Source: JAGMXM01 sp964458325
Lineage (GTDB): Bacteria; Verrucomicrobiota; Verrucomicrobiia; Limisphaerales; UBA1319
DNA length: 37,751 nucleotides
Assembly: GCA_964458325.1 (NCBI GenBank)
Contig: CAYWIM010000042.1
Coordinates: 1-37,751, forward strand
Reading direction: 5' to 3'
Shown here: in pieces, positions 25,664 to 33,063 of the stretch
How positions within the stretch are numbered: the stretch's first letter is position 1
Layout: each line of letters opens with the position of its first letter
Translations under genes and position numbers: made by a program
Notes under the pieces: generated by a model
Seen by the model: the letters and a program-made list of their open reading frames with translations, nothing else
The model's database searches: none
What the model was told of the DNA's origin: nothing

Positions 25664-26276
25664 AGATCGACTTAGCAAGCTACGCGACGCCTTGCTGGCG
25701 CAGGATTCGCCTTCACCGGCTCGCGCACTGGCGCACCAGGAAATCCTGTTCACTAAGATCCGCCGGCGGCTGCAAATCCAAAAGGGGCTGGTGGGGACCG
25801 TTTATATTGGGATTTTCGTCCTTGCCTTTGGGTTCTTCTTGCAGGCGGGTCGCGCTCGGGATGCCGCCGCAGCCGTTTGGTGGGGGGCGGGCTCGATGCA
25901 TCTCCTGCTCTGGTTCCTGGTGTTTTTCCTCTGGCACGTGGAGGGGTTGATCGGCCGCCTCCTGCCATCGGCCTGCCGGGCGGGGCACACTCGAGGCGAG
26001 CGGCGGGCGATCTTCATTGCCGCTCTGGCGGTCTGCGCCTTGAGCACCGCCTTTCTAGGGCGGGCTGCCTTCGTGCATGATTCGTTGAAAGCAACGCAAG
26101 CCTCGAGCTACATCTTGTGGGCCCCGCTGTTTTTCCTTTTCTGGTATCCCTTTGGAATCGCCACCGCCGTGGCCCGGCTCTGGCTCAAATTCCGGGAGCT
26201 CGAGCTGCAGCCATCGAGCTCCGAGGAGGCCGGCAGCACTCCTCCAGCCGAAAAACCGTCCTTGCCGGATCGTTAA
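25653..26276 (+). CDS. Four-helix membrane protein, possible anti-sigma factor
   Basis: A 207-residue inner-membrane protein with no recognised family. A charged cytoplasmic-looking start (MKDEDRLSKLRDALLAQDSP, about 45 residues) precedes four hydrophobic segments: about 45-65 (VGTVYIGIFVLAFGFFLQAG), 76-100 (GSMHLLLWFLVFFLWHV), 118-140 (AIFIAALAVCALSTAFLG) and 150-175 (YILWAPLFFLFWYPFGIAT). It ends in a charged, proline-rich tail. The gene overlaps the sigma-factor stop by 11 nt and has a perfect AGGAGG, so it is translated together with it. By position it is a candidate membrane anchor or anti-sigma factor with an N-terminal sigma-binding region; no anti-sigma zinc-finger (HxxxCxxC) is present. 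Converges on the immunity gene, 24 bp away. Confidence 0.75.
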   Translation: MKDEDRLSKLRDALLAQDSPSPARALAHQEILFTKIRRRLQIQKGLVGTVYIGIFVLAFGFFLQAGRARDAAAAVWWGAGSMHLLLWFLVFFLWHVEGLIGRLLPSACRAGHTRGERRAIFIAALAVCALSTAFLGRAAFVHDSLKATQASSYILWAPLFFLFWYPFGIATAVARLWLKFRELELQPSSSEEAGSTPPAEKPSLPDR

Positions 26277-26300
26277 CCAGGCAAACCGCTTGCGATGAGT

Positions 26301-26543
26301 TCATTTCCGCCTTGCGATTGGGTCTTTGAGAACAAGGTCGAACAAGAACTGGCACGCGGCCAACTCCGAGTCGAACGAGCGAATACCTCTTTTCTGACCG
26401 CGCTCGCTGTAGTAAACGTCCCAACGCCCGTTCGCTTCTTGGCTAAGGACATAGCGCTCGTTTGGAAGGCCGCCGTCGAGCCAATACGCTTCAGGGCGAA
26501 CGCCGGCCTGCTCCAACTTGGCTTTCAGTTCGGCTTTCTTCAT
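26301..26543 (-). CDS. Small protein, probable immunity protein to the TNT toxin
   Basis: An 80-residue soluble protein: MKKAELKAKLEQAGVRPEAY, WLDGGLPNERYVLSQEANGR, WDVYYSERGQKRGIRSFDSE, LAACQFLFDLVLKDP. The pattern (helix, GGLPNExYVL, WxVYYSERGxK, FDSExxACxFL) matches small immunity-like proteins found behind polymorphic toxins. Its ATG overlaps the TGA of the toxin gene (ATGA, 4 bp), so translation is coupled and production of the two is linked. It has no signal peptide, as expected for a protein that protects the producing cell's cytoplasmic NAD pool. The family is not named with certainty; Mycobacterium tuberculosis uses an unrelated-length immunity factor (IFT) for its TNT. The reading frame upstream to 26636 adds no plausible start. 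Confidence 0.68.
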   Translation of the reverse strand: MKKAELKAKLEQAGVRPEAYWLDGGLPNERYVLSQEANGRWDVYYSERGQKRGIRSFDSELAACQFLFDLVLKDPIARRK

Positions 26544-27325
26544 GGCGTCACAGGCTCTATGAAACCTCGCTTTAAAAGCACGCTGATAGAAACGGGCAGC
26601 TCGTATTGCGTGCCATAGCCGGGCTGGCCAAACCACGGCTGAACGCCGCCGGCCTTCACTTCGATTGGCTTGACGACTCGATACGCGTTGAAAGGCAAGT
26701 TTTCTGTTCCTGGCCGCAGCGCACGCGCTTCGACTGAAGTGCCGGCAGGCGAGACGAATCTACCGCCTCCGAACCCATAGCGGTCAACGACTTCTCCTGG
26801 CATCAGGTACTTCCTTTCAACTGTTCCTTCGATGAAGCCGCTGTTACCCGGCCACGGGGAGCGAGCCGGCAAAAGGCTCGTTTTCTTCTTTGGCGCATTA
26901 TGCGCATGATGGACAAGCTGGCGAGCGCTTTTCAGCGTGGTTTTGACCGTCCTTCCCACAACTCCGCCCGCCGCGCTCCAACGAATCGAATCGAGCGCTT
27001 CTTCCCGTAGCTGCTCCCCAAACCGCCAGAGGACCCGATGCCCCTCGCACAGGATGAGATCGTGCTCACGCTGGAGCTGCCTGTCATACCGGCAGGCGTC
27101 GATCACCCGGTATGGACCAGAAGCGCCCGGCTCGGGCCATAAACCAGCGTCGCACTCCGCCCCATTCGCTCGCCCATTGCCCGCCCACCCCAACGATCCC
27201 GGAGCGATGGCCGGGCGGAAGGGCTGCTCCCGTCGATCCGCCCACTGGCCGTTGCCGCCCACCGACAGCCCCAACACCGCTGCGATCAGCATCCACCGCC
27301 CATGCCATCCCCTGATCCTTTTCAT
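26540..27325 (-). CDS. Exported TNT-domain toxin, probable NAD(+) glycohydrolase
   Basis: A 261-residue protein with a Sec-like signal sequence (MKRIRGWHGRWMLIAAVLGL) and a C-terminal TNT (tuberculosis necrotizing toxin) domain at about 160-260. The domain shows the family signature: LMPGEVVDRYGFGGGRFVSP, AGTSVEARALRPGT, YRVVKPIEVKAGGVQPWFGQ and PGYGTQYELPVSISVLLKRG. Known TNT domains hydrolyse NAD and kill target cells; the Gln of GTQY probably corresponds to the catalytic Gln of the M. tuberculosis enzyme. The middle (100-150) looks like the linker that precedes toxin domains in Rhs-type proteins, but no Rhs repeats are present. ATG 27325 follows AGGGGAG with good spacing and is preferred to the GTG at 27340. 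Cotranscription with the metallopeptidase gene 97 bp upstream is possible. Confidence 0.8.
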   Translation of the reverse strand: MKRIRGWHGRWMLIAAVLGLSVGGNGQWADRREQPFRPAIAPGSLGWAGNGRANGAECDAGLWPEPGASGPYRVIDACRYDRQLQREHDLILCEGHRVLWRFGEQLREEALDSIRWSAAGGVVGRTVKTTLKSARQLVHHAHNAPKKKTSLLPARSPWPGNSGFIEGTVERKYLMPGEVVDRYGFGGGRFVSPAGTSVEARALRPGTENLPFNAYRVVKPIEVKAGGVQPWFGQPGYGTQYELPVSISVLLKRGFIEPVTP

Positions 27326-27422
27326 GCATTCTCCCCTCACTCACCCTTCGCCTGCCGGCCATCCACCATGCCGGATCTCACGCGGTTTCGCACCTTCGAT
27401 AGGAGCAGATCCCGTTCCAATG

Positions 27423-27851
27423 TTAAGGCAACGACCCAGTGGGGATGCCTTCGAGGGGCGGTGGCTGCGGGCGAATGGAATCGTGGTTGGGCAAATACGC
27501 GCGGAAGAGGGTTTGAAAGAGCTTGCCGTGATTGGGAACTTTCAGGTGAAGAAGTTCGTGGACAATGACGTATTCGCGAACGCCTTCGGATTGCTCGAGC
27601 AAGTCGGCATTGAAAGAGACGGTGCCTCGGGTCGAGCAGGATGCCCACTTGCGGCGCATCGGCTGGATGCGGACCTGGCGGGGTTTGACGCGCAGGCGGG
27701 CGGCCCATTGGGCGACCTGGGCACGGAAAGCGACTGCATCGCAAGCGGCCTTCGACTCCCGCCTCCTTCCCTGTTCCTGCTCGAGCCAGGCAGGGGGGGA
27801 GAAAGATGGAGGCTCCTGGCGTCGGCTGCTACGGGGTTGGGCCGGCTTCAT
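27423..27851 (-). CDS. YgjP/WLM-like zinc metallopeptidase (DUF45)
   Basis: A 142-residue predicted cytoplasmic metallopeptidase. RIQPMRRKWASCSTRGTVSF is the DUF45/YgjP signature, followed by the zinc site VHELLHLKVPNHGKLF with HELLH at 98-102 and a third His at 108. The protein is shorter than free-standing YgjP (about 170-240), with its N-terminal part reduced. ATG 27851 overlaps the hsdR TGA (ATGA), so it is coupled to hsdR; a second ATG at 27860 would give three more residues. Genes of this family are recurrently found as an extra gene in type I restriction operons. Their role there is not established; trimming or turnover of the restriction subunit has been considered, and here that is only inference. 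Confidence 0.85.
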   Translation of the reverse strand: MKPAQPRSSRRQEPPSFSPPAWLEQEQGRRRESKAACDAVAFRAQVAQWAARLRVKPRQVRIQPMRRKWASCSTRGTVSFNADLLEQSEGVREYVIVHELLHLKVPNHGKLFQTLFRAYLPNHDSIRPQPPPLEGIPTGSLP

Positions 27852-30775
27852 CGGGTGCAAACTTTGATAAGGCGGTCGGCGATTTCGACCATCTTTTTGC
27901 CCTGGGCTACGGGGAGCAGCACCTTGTAGAGTTCCGCCTTCAACTGGCGCCGCTCGTCGGAATTCGAGGCGAAATCAGGGAAACGGCGGAAGGGCTCGGC
28001 GAGAGCGATGGCCAGTTTCTTCGTGCCTTTGTAAATGTAGCGCTTCAACTCCCAGAAGAGGGCGAAGGTGGCGTCGTCGAGGCCGCTGTCCTTTTTTACC
28101 GCCTCGGCTTCGATGGCTTCCCTGGCGAGCAGCTCCAACTGCTGGCGCGCGGCTTCGGAGGAAAGGTGACGCTCGCCGTAATCCTCGCGGATGGCTTGGG
28201 CGCGCTCGCCGATGGAGATCAGGTAGGGAGCAACGGCGCCTTTTTCGATGACAGTGGCCTGGATGCTTTTCATCAAATTGATGACCTTGGTGTTGTCCGA
28301 GGAGTGGCTGTCACGGAGTTTGTCCATCATCTTTGCGTCGATGATGACGGGCTTGCTGAGTTGGGCCAGCCCGGCCAAGCCGGCTTCTTTGCGGATCAGC
28401 TCTTCCGTCTTCCTGGCCACGTCACCCAGGAACGTGGTCTTGGCGCCGTAGGCATTGCGGACAACCTCGTAGAGGGCGGCCAGCTTGCGGTAGTCGTCCA
28501 CGTAATCGCGCAGCGCCGGGTCCGGGGAGAGGATTTCGTAGAGCTGCTCGATTTCCTTGAAGAACTTGTAGAACTCCTCGCGCTTCTTCTTGTCCTCGAA
28601 GGCGTCCATGGCCTTTTCGACGGCCTTGTCGTTCATCTTGCCGCTGGCGAACGCGAGGTAGCCGTTGGCCGGGCCGGACATGCGGCGGACGAAATCCGCG
28701 AACAGGACATCGAGGTTCTCGACAACGCCGGACACGTCTTTGGAGTCGAATTTCAGGGCCTTCTTGAGCTTGCCCAGCACGCCCACGAAATCCACGATGA
28801 GGCCGCACGGCTTGCGGCGCTCGCCGCCGTCGGCATTTTGCTCCTCGAACGGGCGGTTCACGCGGGCGATGGCCTGCAGCAGAACATGGTCCCGCATGGG
28901 CTTGTCCAGATACATGCAATACAGGACCGGCGCGTCGTAGCCTGTGAGCAGCTTGTCCGTGACAATAAGGATGTGGGGGGCCTGGCCGGGCTTGGGAAAA
29001 TTATGCCGCGCGGTTTTCTCGTCGCGCTCGCTCAACTGGTGCTTGGCTACCAGGGGCAGCTTCTCTGGATCGTTGTGGACCGAGACGTAAACGGGCGCGG
29101 ACCATTCCGGCGGCAGGTGCTTGTCGAGTTCCTGCTTGTAGAGGGCGCACGCCTCGCGGTCCACGCCGACTAGGAACGCCTTGTAGCCGAGCGGATGGAC
29201 CTTGGACTCGAAGTGCTCCGCGACGAACTTGGCAACGGCGCGGACACGCTCCCTGGATTTCAGGAAGGTCTTCAGCTTGACGGCGCGGTCGAGCACCCGG
29301 TTCAAGTCCTCGACATCGGCGATTCCCTCGGCCTCGGCGATCTTAAGAAACTCGTCTTCCAGCAGCTCATCTGGCAGGCAGATTTCGTTCGGCGCGTGGG
29401 TGTAACGGAGCGGGAGGGTGGTTCCATCCTCGATCGACTCAGCGATGGAATACTTGTCCAAGTATCCCTGTTCGTCCTCCTTGCCGAAAATCTTGAACGT
29501 GCCCTTGCCGTACGCGGTGAGGTCAATGGGCGTGCCGGTGAAGCCGATGAGCGTGGCGTTGGGCAGCGCCGCCATGAGGTAGTTGCCGAGGTCGCCGCCG
29601 GTGGAGCGGTGCGCCTCGTCAATGAGGACGAACAGGTTCTTGCGGATGCAGAGGTTTTTGTCCGCGCTCTCGAACTTGTGGATCATGGTGACGATGAGGC
29701 CGCGGAAGTCGGCCTGCAGGAGTTCGGCGAGGCGGGCTTTGGCGTCGGCGCGCTCAATCTTGATGTCCCTGGTCTGCATCTCGCCCAGCAGGCGCTCGAC
29801 CCAGCCCATCAACTGGCCCTCGAGCTCATTGCGGTCGATGACGAGCAAGACCGTGGCCTTGCCGAAAACCCCCTGGCTCTCGAGGATGAGCCGGGCGGCC
29901 GTGATCATGGTGAAGGTCTTGCCTGATCCCTGGGTGTGCCACACCAGGCCGGCCCTCTTGGTGTCATCCGCGGAGCGCTCCAACACCTTGCGAGCGGCGC
30001 GCGTCTGGTGCTGCCGCAGCACGGTCTTCCGAAGCTCGTCGTCCTTCACGTAAAACAGAATCCAGTCCTTCAGCATGCCGAGGATGCGGCGCGGCTCGAA
30101 GAACGCCTTGACCTTGGCTTCGTAGTTGGCCATGTCCTGGTGTTTCCACGCGAAGATGTTCTTGCGGTCGAGATTCCAGGTGACGCCGTAAAAGAACTCG
30201 AGAACATGTGTGAAGTCGAACACCTGCGCCGCCGTGACCATCTCGGGCGTTTCCTTGTGGTAGCGGCGGATTTGGATGAGGGCATCCTCCATCGCGTTGT
30301 GTTTTTTGGCGCTCTTGCATTCGACCACGGCGATGGGGATGCCGTTGATCAGGAACATGTCGTCCGCCCGGTTGGTGCTGCTGCCGTTGTTGTATTGCCA
30401 TTCCTCGGTGACGTGGAAGGCGTTCCGGCCCGGTTCCTTGAAGTCAACCAGAGCAATGTTGCGATGGCGCTTCTCCGCCTCGACATAGACGGATCGCTCG
30501 CCGCGGAGCCAAGCCAGGATTTCCGAGTTGCCCTCGATGTTGTTTCGCACGGATTCGAGACGGTGAGTGATGTCGTCCGCCAGTTCAGCCGTGACGACAC
30601 CTGGATTCAGCTCCTGCAGCTTGTTCTTCAAAAGGTCGTAGAAAAACAGGCCAGACTCGCCACGCCGGCGCGTGGTGGCGTCCTCTTTGGGTACGATGGC
30701 CCAGCCGGCCTGGCCGGCGTAGCGGGTGAGCGGTTGCTGAACGGTGACGGATTCGGTTCCGAGGTTTGCGGGCAT
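27848..30775 (-). CDS. hsdR: Type I restriction enzyme, R subunit
   Basis: The motor and nuclease subunit (975 residues) of a type I restriction-modification complex, which translocates and cuts DNA lacking the host methylation. The PD-(D/E)xK nuclease is at 135-155: RADDMFLINGIPIAVVECKS with Asp139, Glu152 and Lys154. The SF2 helicase follows: Walker A TQGSGKT at about 281-287, Walker B LIDEAHRS at about 384-391, motif III-like GFTGTPIDL at about 411-419, and later TDKLLTGYDAP and QAIARVNRPF. A long C-terminal helical region binds the rest of the complex. All catalytic residues look intact. ATG 30775 has only a weak Shine-Dalgarno (CTGAAG). The gene is separated from the DUF3800 gene by 181 bp that hold an opposite-strand RNA unit, so it may have its own promoter or depend on read-through. 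Confidence 0.95.
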   Translation of the reverse strand: MPANLGTESVTVQQPLTRYAGQAGWAIVPKEDATTRRRGESGLFFYDLLKNKLQELNPGVVTAELADDITHRLESVRNNIEGNSEILAWLRGERSVYVEAEKRHRNIALVDFKEPGRNAFHVTEEWQYNNGSSTNRADDMFLINGIPIAVVECKSAKKHNAMEDALIQIRRYHKETPEMVTAAQVFDFTHVLEFFYGVTWNLDRKNIFAWKHQDMANYEAKVKAFFEPRRILGMLKDWILFYVKDDELRKTVLRQHQTRAARKVLERSADDTKRAGLVWHTQGSGKTFTMITAARLILESQGVFGKATVLLVIDRNELEGQLMGWVERLLGEMQTRDIKIERADAKARLAELLQADFRGLIVTMIHKFESADKNLCIRKNLFVLIDEAHRSTGGDLGNYLMAALPNATLIGFTGTPIDLTAYGKGTFKIFGKEDEQGYLDKYSIAESIEDGTTLPLRYTHAPNEICLPDELLEDEFLKIAEAEGIADVEDLNRVLDRAVKLKTFLKSRERVRAVAKFVAEHFESKVHPLGYKAFLVGVDREACALYKQELDKHLPPEWSAPVYVSVHNDPEKLPLVAKHQLSERDEKTARHNFPKPGQAPHILIVTDKLLTGYDAPVLYCMYLDKPMRDHVLLQAIARVNRPFEEQNADGGERRKPCGLIVDFVGVLGKLKKALKFDSKDVSGVVENLDVLFADFVRRMSGPANGYLAFASGKMNDKAVEKAMDAFEDKKKREEFYKFFKEIEQLYEILSPDPALRDYVDDYRKLAALYEVVRNAYGAKTTFLGDVARKTEELIRKEAGLAGLAQLSKPVIIDAKMMDKLRDSHSSDNTKVINLMKSIQATVIEKGAVAPYLISIGERAQAIREDYGERHLSSEAARQQLELLAREAIEAEAVKKDSGLDDATFALFWELKRYIYKGTKKLAIALAEPFRRFPDFASNSDERRQLKAELYKVLLPVAQGKKMVEIADRLIKVCTR

Positions 30776-30854
30776 GCTTCAGAGAGGCTGAAGGTCGAAA
30801 GGTAAGGGGTGACCACGAAAGATGCGACAGACGCGCCGTGGCCAATGATGGGCC

Positions 30855-30883
30855 TTTACAATGGAGCTGGACAGGCGTACATT
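30855..30883 (+). promoter_or_regulatory. Sigma-70-like promoter for the candidate small RNA
   Basis: TTTACA (30855-30860), a 17-bp spacer, then TACATT (30878-30883). The -10 hexamer and the spacer length are identical to those of the hsdM promoter at 34897-34925. It reads toward the terminator at 30935-30957, on the strand opposite to the hsd genes. Confidence 0.6.
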
Positions 30884-30889
30884 GACCGC

Positions 30890-30957
30890 AATCCAGGTTG
30901 CTGGAGTTGGATCGCCCGCATGGGCGAGCGTGAGAAAGCCCCGAGGAGGGGCTTTTT
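30890..30957 (+). ncRNA. Candidate DUF3800-associated small RNA
   Basis: A predicted transcript of about 68 nt bounded by a promoter with 17-bp spacing and an intrinsic terminator. It can fold into three consecutive hairpins with hardly any unpaired sequence inside them: TCCAG-GTTG-CTGGA (30892-30905), TCGCCC-GCAT-GGGCGA (30912-30927) and the terminator stem AAAGCCCC-GAGGA-GGGGCTTT (30935-30955). There is no coding potential of note. It sits between the DUF3800 gene and hsdR on the opposite strand, and its 3' end reaches the DUF3800 stop codon. Computationally defined structured RNA families named after DUF3800 are known to lie beside such genes; membership here is an inference. It could be a regulator of, or a partner for, the DUF3800 protein, or a transcription-interference device in the hsd operon. 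Confidence 0.55.
30935..30957 (+). terminator. Intrinsic terminator between DUF3800 and hsdR
   Basis: A perfect 8-bp stem AAAGCCCC / GGGGCTTT with a 5-nt loop GAGGA, followed on the plus strand by a T run (TTTTTC). On the minus strand the same stem is followed by TTTCTC, so it could act weakly on the DUF3800 transcript too. Confidence 0.8.
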
Positions 30958-31790
30958 CATTTAGGGAAAAGGACTTTGCCATAGCCTTCAATCCTGCCGT
31001 CGCAGAGGTTGCGATTGAACTTGGTTGCGATTATGGGCATGAGACGCGCGGCGAAAGGGGCCGGAGGCTCGGCAGCGTGGCCCTCGTCCCGCAGAATGGC
31101 CTGCCGCACCGGATGGCCGAGCAGATCGGCCAACTGCAAGCCCGCGATGTTGGCGGACTTGCTCTTGACCTTGAGCTGCCTGGTGGTGAGCGCCTGCTGG
31201 AAGATGGCGGCTGACGACCTCCAAACGCCCTGCCCATGAACGCGGGAATAGGAATCCATCAGGAGGCGGTCCTCCCTGCCGCCCCGGCTTTCGGCCATGA
31301 CATCGCCGACGCGGTTGATATGGTTCAGAAAACCACAGTAGCGCTGCAGCATGAAGCCCATCGCCAAGTGGTAAGGGTGTGCCGAGGCGTCCCCGTGCTT
31401 TTGGCGGAGAGCCCACTTGTCAATCACGACAGCCATGATGTTGAATTGCGCGCTATGGATGACGTCCAGCAAGGCATCGTCGAAGGCCTGCGCTTTGGCC
31501 GGATCCTGCAGATGTGTGAAGGGGCCGCGCCGGTTGATAATGTCCTCGCGGTGCAGTATCGGTGGATCGTCAGGATGGTGTGCGATGTGGGCCTTCTTGA
31601 AAGCCTCAAGTCTTGCGTGAAACACCATGTATTCCGGATTGCGAAACCAGCAGCCTAACAGGCAGAGAAAGCGGTGGCTGGGCTTGTCGAGGCAGTTGAA
31701 AACATGATCGCCGGACTCGTCCAGGTAGAGCCGATAGCGCTCCTCGAAGGTGGATGGGCGGTTGGCAGACAAGACGGGGCCGGTGCTCAT
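30957..31790 (-). CDS. DUF3800 protein (RNase H-like fold) in the hsd operon
   Basis: A 277-residue cytoplasmic protein of the DUF3800 family, predicted to adopt an RNase H-like nuclease fold. The N-terminal signature RYRLYLDESGDHVFN (DESGD at about 24-28) and the C-terminal SKSANIAGLQLADLLGHPVR are the two conserved acidic regions and carry the Asp/Glu expected to bind metal. The middle has HREDIINRRGPF and NIMAVVIDKWAL. Its ATG overlaps the hsdS TGA (ATGA), so it is part of the hsd operon. DUF3800 genes are frequent in phage-defence islands and beside restriction systems, but their biochemical role is not settled. Immediately after its stop codon is the terminator hairpin of an opposite-strand RNA. 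Confidence 0.87.
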   Translation of the reverse strand: MSTGPVLSANRPSTFEERYRLYLDESGDHVFNCLDKPSHRFLCLLGCWFRNPEYMVFHARLEAFKKAHIAHHPDDPPILHREDIINRRGPFTHLQDPAKAQAFDDALLDVIHSAQFNIMAVVIDKWALRQKHGDASAHPYHLAMGFMLQRYCGFLNHINRVGDVMAESRGGREDRLLMDSYSRVHGQGVWRSSAAIFQQALTTRQLKVKSKSANIAGLQLADLLGHPVRQAILRDEGHAAEPPAPFAARLMPIIATKFNRNLCDGRIEGYGKVLFPK

Positions 31791-33061
31791 CGGAGGATTT
31801 CGCTGGTGTCAATGTCGAGGCGGTTCACGCGGATTTGGGCAGTCATGAGCTGGTCGAGGAGGGTCTGGAACAGGTCGCCCAGCACCGCACGCTTGCGCTC
31901 GTGCAGACAGATCTTGCGGTCAATCGTTTGCAGGATGGCGGCAATTTCGCGCTGCTCGTCGAGCGGTGGCACCGGTATCGGCCAGGGATTCAGAAACTGG
32001 ATGTTTATGTTCTTCTGCGTTCCTTTTGGAGCCTTCCTGTCCATCTCAGGCTGCTGTGTCTGGAAGTAGTATTCAAGAAACCATGTATCCAGTTCTTCGG
32101 CGGGCGTGATGCCGACGATACTGTCAGGGCAAGCACTGTCGAAATCGAGAACGCCTGTAAAGCCGATGTTCGCGGCTATGGTGATGAGAATTGTGCCGCG
32201 CGGGAAGATTCGACTGATAGCTACCCCTTCATCGTTCAACGTTTGGGTGAACTGGCGAATCCAACCTTGGGAGCGAACAACGTCTCCCGTTTGGACGAAT
32301 GGTGTCTTGCCGCCATAGAAGCGCGGTTCGTTTCGTGGTCGGTGCACGAACCGGCCTCGCTCAATCTTGGCGACTGCTGAAAGGTGGTAGATGGGCCATC
32401 GCTTGGGACAAAGGCCAAAATCGCTTTCCTTCTCCCCCTCAGCGTGAATACCTTTTGTGAAAAATTGGCGCATGGCGGACTGCTTGAGTTCGCGGGCGGC
32501 GGCGGCGAGCTTTTCCTCGACTTCGATGGCGCGCTGAATCTTCCAGAGAACGGCGGCGATTTTGTCTTGCTCCTGACGAGGGGGCGCGGGCATAGGGAAT
32601 TCGCGAACTGCGTTCTCCGGGACCCGTTGGCGACCAGTGGAACCTTCCATTTTTCCAGCCAGCGCGGCCCGAACCTCTGGATGGAGGAGATAAAAGAATA
32701 GAAAGCGGGGGTTGGCATCTGATCGCACGGCTTGGAGGGGGATAATTTCCGTGGATGCTATCCCGAACGCTGCCGGAATATTGTCGGCCAGCGCTTGTTT
32801 TCCGTTCTCGAAGGAGGGGGTGATTTTGGACAATAGCACGTCGCCTTTCTCGAAATATGTCCCGCTGGTAATCTCGCTTGGGTGCCGCAACTCGAACAGA
32901 ACCGGTTCACGACCTTTCATCGGCACGGATTCCATGGCGACGAAAGGGATAGTGGCGGATTCAGTCAGAATTCGGTTTTTCGGTTTCTTGGTGATCCGGT
33001 AACGACTTGCGATCGGCTGCCATACCCAATCGGCCGGGAGTTTGTATTCGAGTAGTCGCAT
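31787..33061 (-). CDS. hsdS: Type I restriction-modification specificity subunit
   Basis: The DNA-recognition subunit (424 residues) shared by methylation and restriction complexes. It has two target-recognition domains, each followed by a helical spacer. The first spans about 1-160, ends at FPMPAPPRQEQDKIAAVLWK and is followed by the coiled coil IQRAIEVEEKLAAAARELKQ. The second spans about 215-375, ends at WPIPVPPLDEQREIAAILQT and is followed by a second helix. PxPPxxEQxxIAxxL is the HsdS hallmark. Both halves look complete, so a bipartite recognition site is expected; the sequence recognised cannot be deduced. It starts 2 bp after the hsdM stop and its own stop overlaps the DUF3800 start. 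The GC content of the recognition domains is lower than that of the neighbours, as is usual for this gene. Confidence 0.94.
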   Translation of the reverse strand: MRLLEYKLPADWVWQPIASRYRITKKPKNRILTESATIPFVAMESVPMKGREPVLFELRHPSEITSGTYFEKGDVLLSKITPSFENGKQALADNIPAAFGIASTEIIPLQAVRSDANPRFLFFYLLHPEVRAALAGKMEGSTGRQRVPENAVREFPMPAPPRQEQDKIAAVLWKIQRAIEVEEKLAAAARELKQSAMRQFFTKGIHAEGEKESDFGLCPKRWPIYHLSAVAKIERGRFVHRPRNEPRFYGGKTPFVQTGDVVRSQGWIRQFTQTLNDEGVAISRIFPRGTILITIAANIGFTGVLDFDSACPDSIVGITPAEELDTWFLEYYFQTQQPEMDRKAPKGTQKNINIQFLNPWPIPVPPLDEQREIAAILQTIDRKICLHERKRAVLGDLFQTLLDQLMTAQIRVNRLDIDTSEILR

Positions 33062-33063
33062 GG

